Source: Aurantiacibacter sp. MUD61
GTDB taxonomy: Bacteria; Pseudomonadota; Alphaproteobacteria; Sphingomonadales; Sphingomonadaceae
Reading direction: 5' to 3'
DNA length: 64,000 nucleotides
Assembly (NCBI RefSeq): GCF_027912455.1
Contig: NZ_CP115446.1
Location: 1,573,501 to 1,637,500, forward strand
This document shows positions 61,874-64,000 of the stretch, piece after piece. Numbering within the stretch: the first letter of the stretch is position 1; each line of letters opens with the position of its first letter. The position numbers and the translations under genes were made by a program. The notes beneath the pieces were generated by a model, which was given only the letters and a program-made list of their open reading frames with translations, searched no databases and was not told the origin of the DNA.

Positions 61874-64000
61874 CTATCTCTGTCGGTTAGACACGACCTG
61901 CCGACTTGCTGCGTTTTCCAGCACGTCTTCCCGCCAGAAGCGCACCGGTTTCAGCTCATGATCGACATAGAGCTGCATCTGGTCGGTGTAGTGCGGACTG
62001 TCGGGTCGCGTGGTAGCCGCGCCGAAGGGCTGGATCGATTGCGATCGCACCCGCTCACCCGCCTCCCATTCGACGAACTGGATAAAGCTGTCTCCATGGC
62101 GGAGCGAGAGCCGCCCGTCGTCATCGATGTCCCACAGAGTGGAGGCGCGCAGCGTGTCCGATCCGCCGTCGAGCGGCAGGTCGACCTCGCCCTGACGCAA
62201 TCGCAACAGATCGCTCATCGGCACATCCAGCCGTCCGAAGTGCTCCATCAGATGATTGGCAGAGCGTTCCAGCTCCTCGCGAAAATCCGGGATGTCGCCA
62301 TTGTTGTAATCGGCGCCCATGAAGGGACGGATCATCAGCAGAGCGAGCGCATCGGCGTCGCCGACATTGTCCGCTGACAGGTCCCATTGGCCGAGCAGCG
62401 CCTGCGCGCGCGCAAGCCCGGGATCATCCGACAGGTCGAGCGCAGCAACGCCATCGAGCATCATCGCCACATAGCCTTCACGGTTGTAGCCGGTGTCGTA
62501 TTTGATCGCTTCCAGCCGCGCGCGGTCTATGGGGCCGGGCTCGCTCAACAATTGCGCAGCGCGCCGCGCGCGATTTGTGGAGCGGATCTCGATACCGAGC
62601 ACGGGACTGAAGTCGGCGGGGTCCAGATCGCTGCCTTCGCCGGCTGCGCTAAACGGCGTGTTGTTGGCATTGAAAAGCCAACCGCTTTCCGGGTTCACTA
62701 GCTGCGGGATTTCGCCGAAGTCGACAGGGCCACCCCAGATCAGGTCGCCCCGATCGCCCGGCAATACGCCCCGCCAGTCCGGACCTTCCATGCGATCGGG
62801 AATGGCTGCGTTATAGAAATAGCCGATATTGCCCGCTTCATCGGCATAGATGAAGTTGGTGGACGGAATATCCATCCGGGCGAGGATGGAGCGAAATTCG
62901 TCGAGATCGCTCGCCTTGTTCAGGCGGTAATAGGCATCGAGATTGTCCAGATTGTCGATCCCGCCATAGCGGACTGCGAAATAGCCTTCATCGTTCTTGA
63001 TCACCGGGCCATGTGCGCTGCGATATACGGTTTGCGGCACGGGGAGGGTAAACGGACCGAATTTGACGCCGAGCCATACGGTGCGCGTTTCGAGCGGGAG
63101 CCATTCCCCGTCGAGCCGATATTTCTCGCCCGCATCGTCCATGACCAGTTGGTACACGTCGATCATGTCGGGGCGATTGACGGTATTGGTCCAGCCGAGA
63201 TGTTCGTTGTGCCCGAGGAATGGATAAGGGCTGCCGGGAAAGTTCGCGCCGGTGAAGTGCCAGCCTTCCTCGCTCTGCACAGTCATTTCGTACCAGGCGA
63301 CGCCACCGCGCAGTGGCTGGTGGCTGTTGGAAACGAGCCGCGTTACGCCGTCGCCCGATTTTTCAGGAGCGATGGCAAAAGCGTTTGAGCCGGCAAAATT
63401 GCCTGCCTCGCCCATGTGAACAGGCAGGGCGGCAAGCGGCGGACCAGGTTCGGGGTTGCGCTCCTCCCCGGAAACAAGCGGACCGATGACTTTGTCGAGG
63501 CCGAAAAAGAATGGCTGGCGCAAAGCGAAGCCTGCGGCCACATCTTCTCCGTTGACCGGGAAAAGATTGCGCAGTTTTACTTCGCCGGGATTTTCGTCCG
63601 CGAATTGGTTGAGGCCGCTCGCATAGGCATTGAACAGCGCCTGCGTATCTTCGGGCAAGCTCGTAAACTGCCGCTGCGCAGTGCCGCGCGCATCGAGCAG
63701 ATGATAGGCATAATCGACCGCTGCACCGTCCTGACCGGCAATCGCTCCATAGCGCCCGCGCGCCATGGCCAGCACGTCCTGCAGAGTATCGAAATCATCC
63801 TGCGCGTGGGCAATTGCGACGCCATAGGAGACATCGGCATCGGTCTCGCCATAGATATGCGGAACGCCATATTCGCTGCGGATGATCTCTGCCTGATACA
63901 CGCGGTCGCTTTCCGGTGGAGTGCCGCGCTCCGCAGCGATCGGCTCCCACACCAGCAGGCCAATCGATATGGCTATGAGTATCGCGATAACGCTTAAACC
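61874..64000 (-). CDS. Penicillin acylase family protein (start beyond window)
   Basis: At least 709 residues of an Ntn-hydrolase of the penicillin acylase / acyl-homoserine-lactone acylase family, cut at the right edge. The visible N-terminus is a hydrophobic helix (SVIAILIAISIGLLVWEPI) that should be a signal anchor, so little is missing. Then come RSEYGVPHIYGETDADVSYG, the alpha subunit, and the self-cleavage region with GSNAFAIAPEKS near residue 207 of the visible chain, whose Ser would become the catalytic N-terminus of the beta subunit. Substrates range from beta-lactams to acyl-homoserine lactones and cannot be decided here. It is 58 bases upstream of the M16 gene on the same strand. 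Confidence 0.9.
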   Translation of the reverse strand, partial: GLSVIAILIAISIGLLVWEPIAAERGTPPESDRVYQAEIIRSEYGVPHIYGETDADVSYGVAIAHAQDDFDTLQDVLAMARGRYGAIAGQDGAAVDYAYHLLDARGTAQRQFTSLPEDTQALFNAYASGLNQFADENPGEVKLRNLFPVNGEDVAAGFALRQPFFFGLDKVIGPLVSGEERNPEPGPPLAALPVHMGEAGNFAGSNAFAIAPEKSGDGVTRLVSNSHQPLRGGVAWYEMTVQSEEGWHFTGANFPGSPYPFLGHNEHLGWTNTVNRPDMIDVYQLVMDDAGEKYRLDGEWLPLETRTVWLGVKFGPFTLPVPQTVYRSAHGPVIKNDEGYFAVRYGGIDNLDNLDAYYRLNKASDLDEFRSILARMDIPSTNFIYADEAGNIGYFYNAAIPDRMEGPDWRGVLPGDRGDLIWGGPVDFGEIPQLVNPESGWLFNANNTPFSAAGEGSDLDPADFSPVLGIEIRSTNRARRAAQLLSEPGPIDRARLEAIKYDTGYNREGYVAMMLDGVAALDLSDDPGLARAQALLGQWDLSADNVGDADALALLMIRPFMGADYNNGDIPDFREELERSANHLMEHFGRLDVPMSDLLRLRQGEVDLPLDGGSDTLRASTLWDIDDDGRLSLRHGDSFIQFVEWEAGERVRSQSIQPFGAATTRPDSPHYTDQMQLYVDHELKPVRFWREDVLENAASRQVVSNRQR

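Noticed and set aside
60100..61890. 596-residue open frame antisense to the M16 peptidase
   Set aside because: Shadow frame; the opposite strand has a lipoprotein signal and the HxxEH zinc motif.

Overview
The window looks like chromosomal DNA of an alphaproteobacterium of the order Sphingomonadales, most likely family Erythrobacteraceae. This rests on high GC, TonB-dependent receptors with a compact plug, a ChpT-type phosphotransferase, an ATP12 chaperone, DUF3297 and TIGR02186 proteins, a COQ8-like ABC1 kinase, and the gene neighbourhoods crcB-rluC-HAD-ATP12 and mlaEFD-lipoprotein. This assignment is by recognition of families, not by a database search. Most of the window is core genome, densely packed with many 1-8 base stop/start overlaps.

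Layout. 1-5.3 kb: end of bacterioferritin, DUF2721 protein and Der GTPase, glyoxalase I, a TorF-like porin, a PPP-type phosphatase and the RNase P RNA (minus strand). 5.3-10.1 kb: a coupled operon of a ChpT-like phosphotransferase, a peptidoglycan amidase and a small exported protein; then a GIY-YIG nuclease gene enclosed by an exact 30-bp inverted repeat and fused in frame to an M67/JAMM peptidase, followed by rluD and rpoH. 10.1-16 kb: mtgA with a His-rich cation efflux protein, then an ECF sigma factor, an RskA-like anti-sigma factor and a fasciclin protein. 16-20.3 kb: a low-molecular-weight phosphatase-like gene without a normal start codon, clpX, clpP and a chemotaxis receptor. 20.5-26.4 kb: two paralogous TonB receptors around a secreted amidase. 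26.4-30 kb: trigger factor with a long lysine-rich tail, tRNA-Leu(UAG), DUF3297 and NhaA.

30-41 kb: an NfrB-like glycosyltransferase coupled to a putative outer-membrane barrel, a TauE/SafE exporter with TIGR02186, a HerA-like ATPase, queE, a DUF2262 protein and valS. 41-48 kb: the Mla-type lipid transport operon and the opposing crcB-rluC-HAD-ATP12 operon, then rpsU. 48-55 kb: FKBP isomerase, a DUF4153 membrane protein and gatC-gatA-gatB. The last cluster carries a REPIN-like element between gatC and gatA, and a sulfotransferase-like gene between a diverged 5' fragment of gatB and the intact gatB. 55-64 kb: helix-hairpin-helix protein, trmL, a COQ8-type kinase, an M16 peptidase and a penicillin acylase family protein cut by the window end.

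The strongest unusual signals are (1) the inverted-repeat-bounded GIY-YIG cassette whose ends run into both neighbouring genes, (2) the duplicated gatB 5' end flanking an inserted gene, and (3) three different short repeat families: a 26-bp REPIN in gatCA, a pair of covarying hairpins between herA and queE, and a 39-bp sequence just upstream of both chpT and queE. No CRISPR array, complete transposase gene or prophage was seen.
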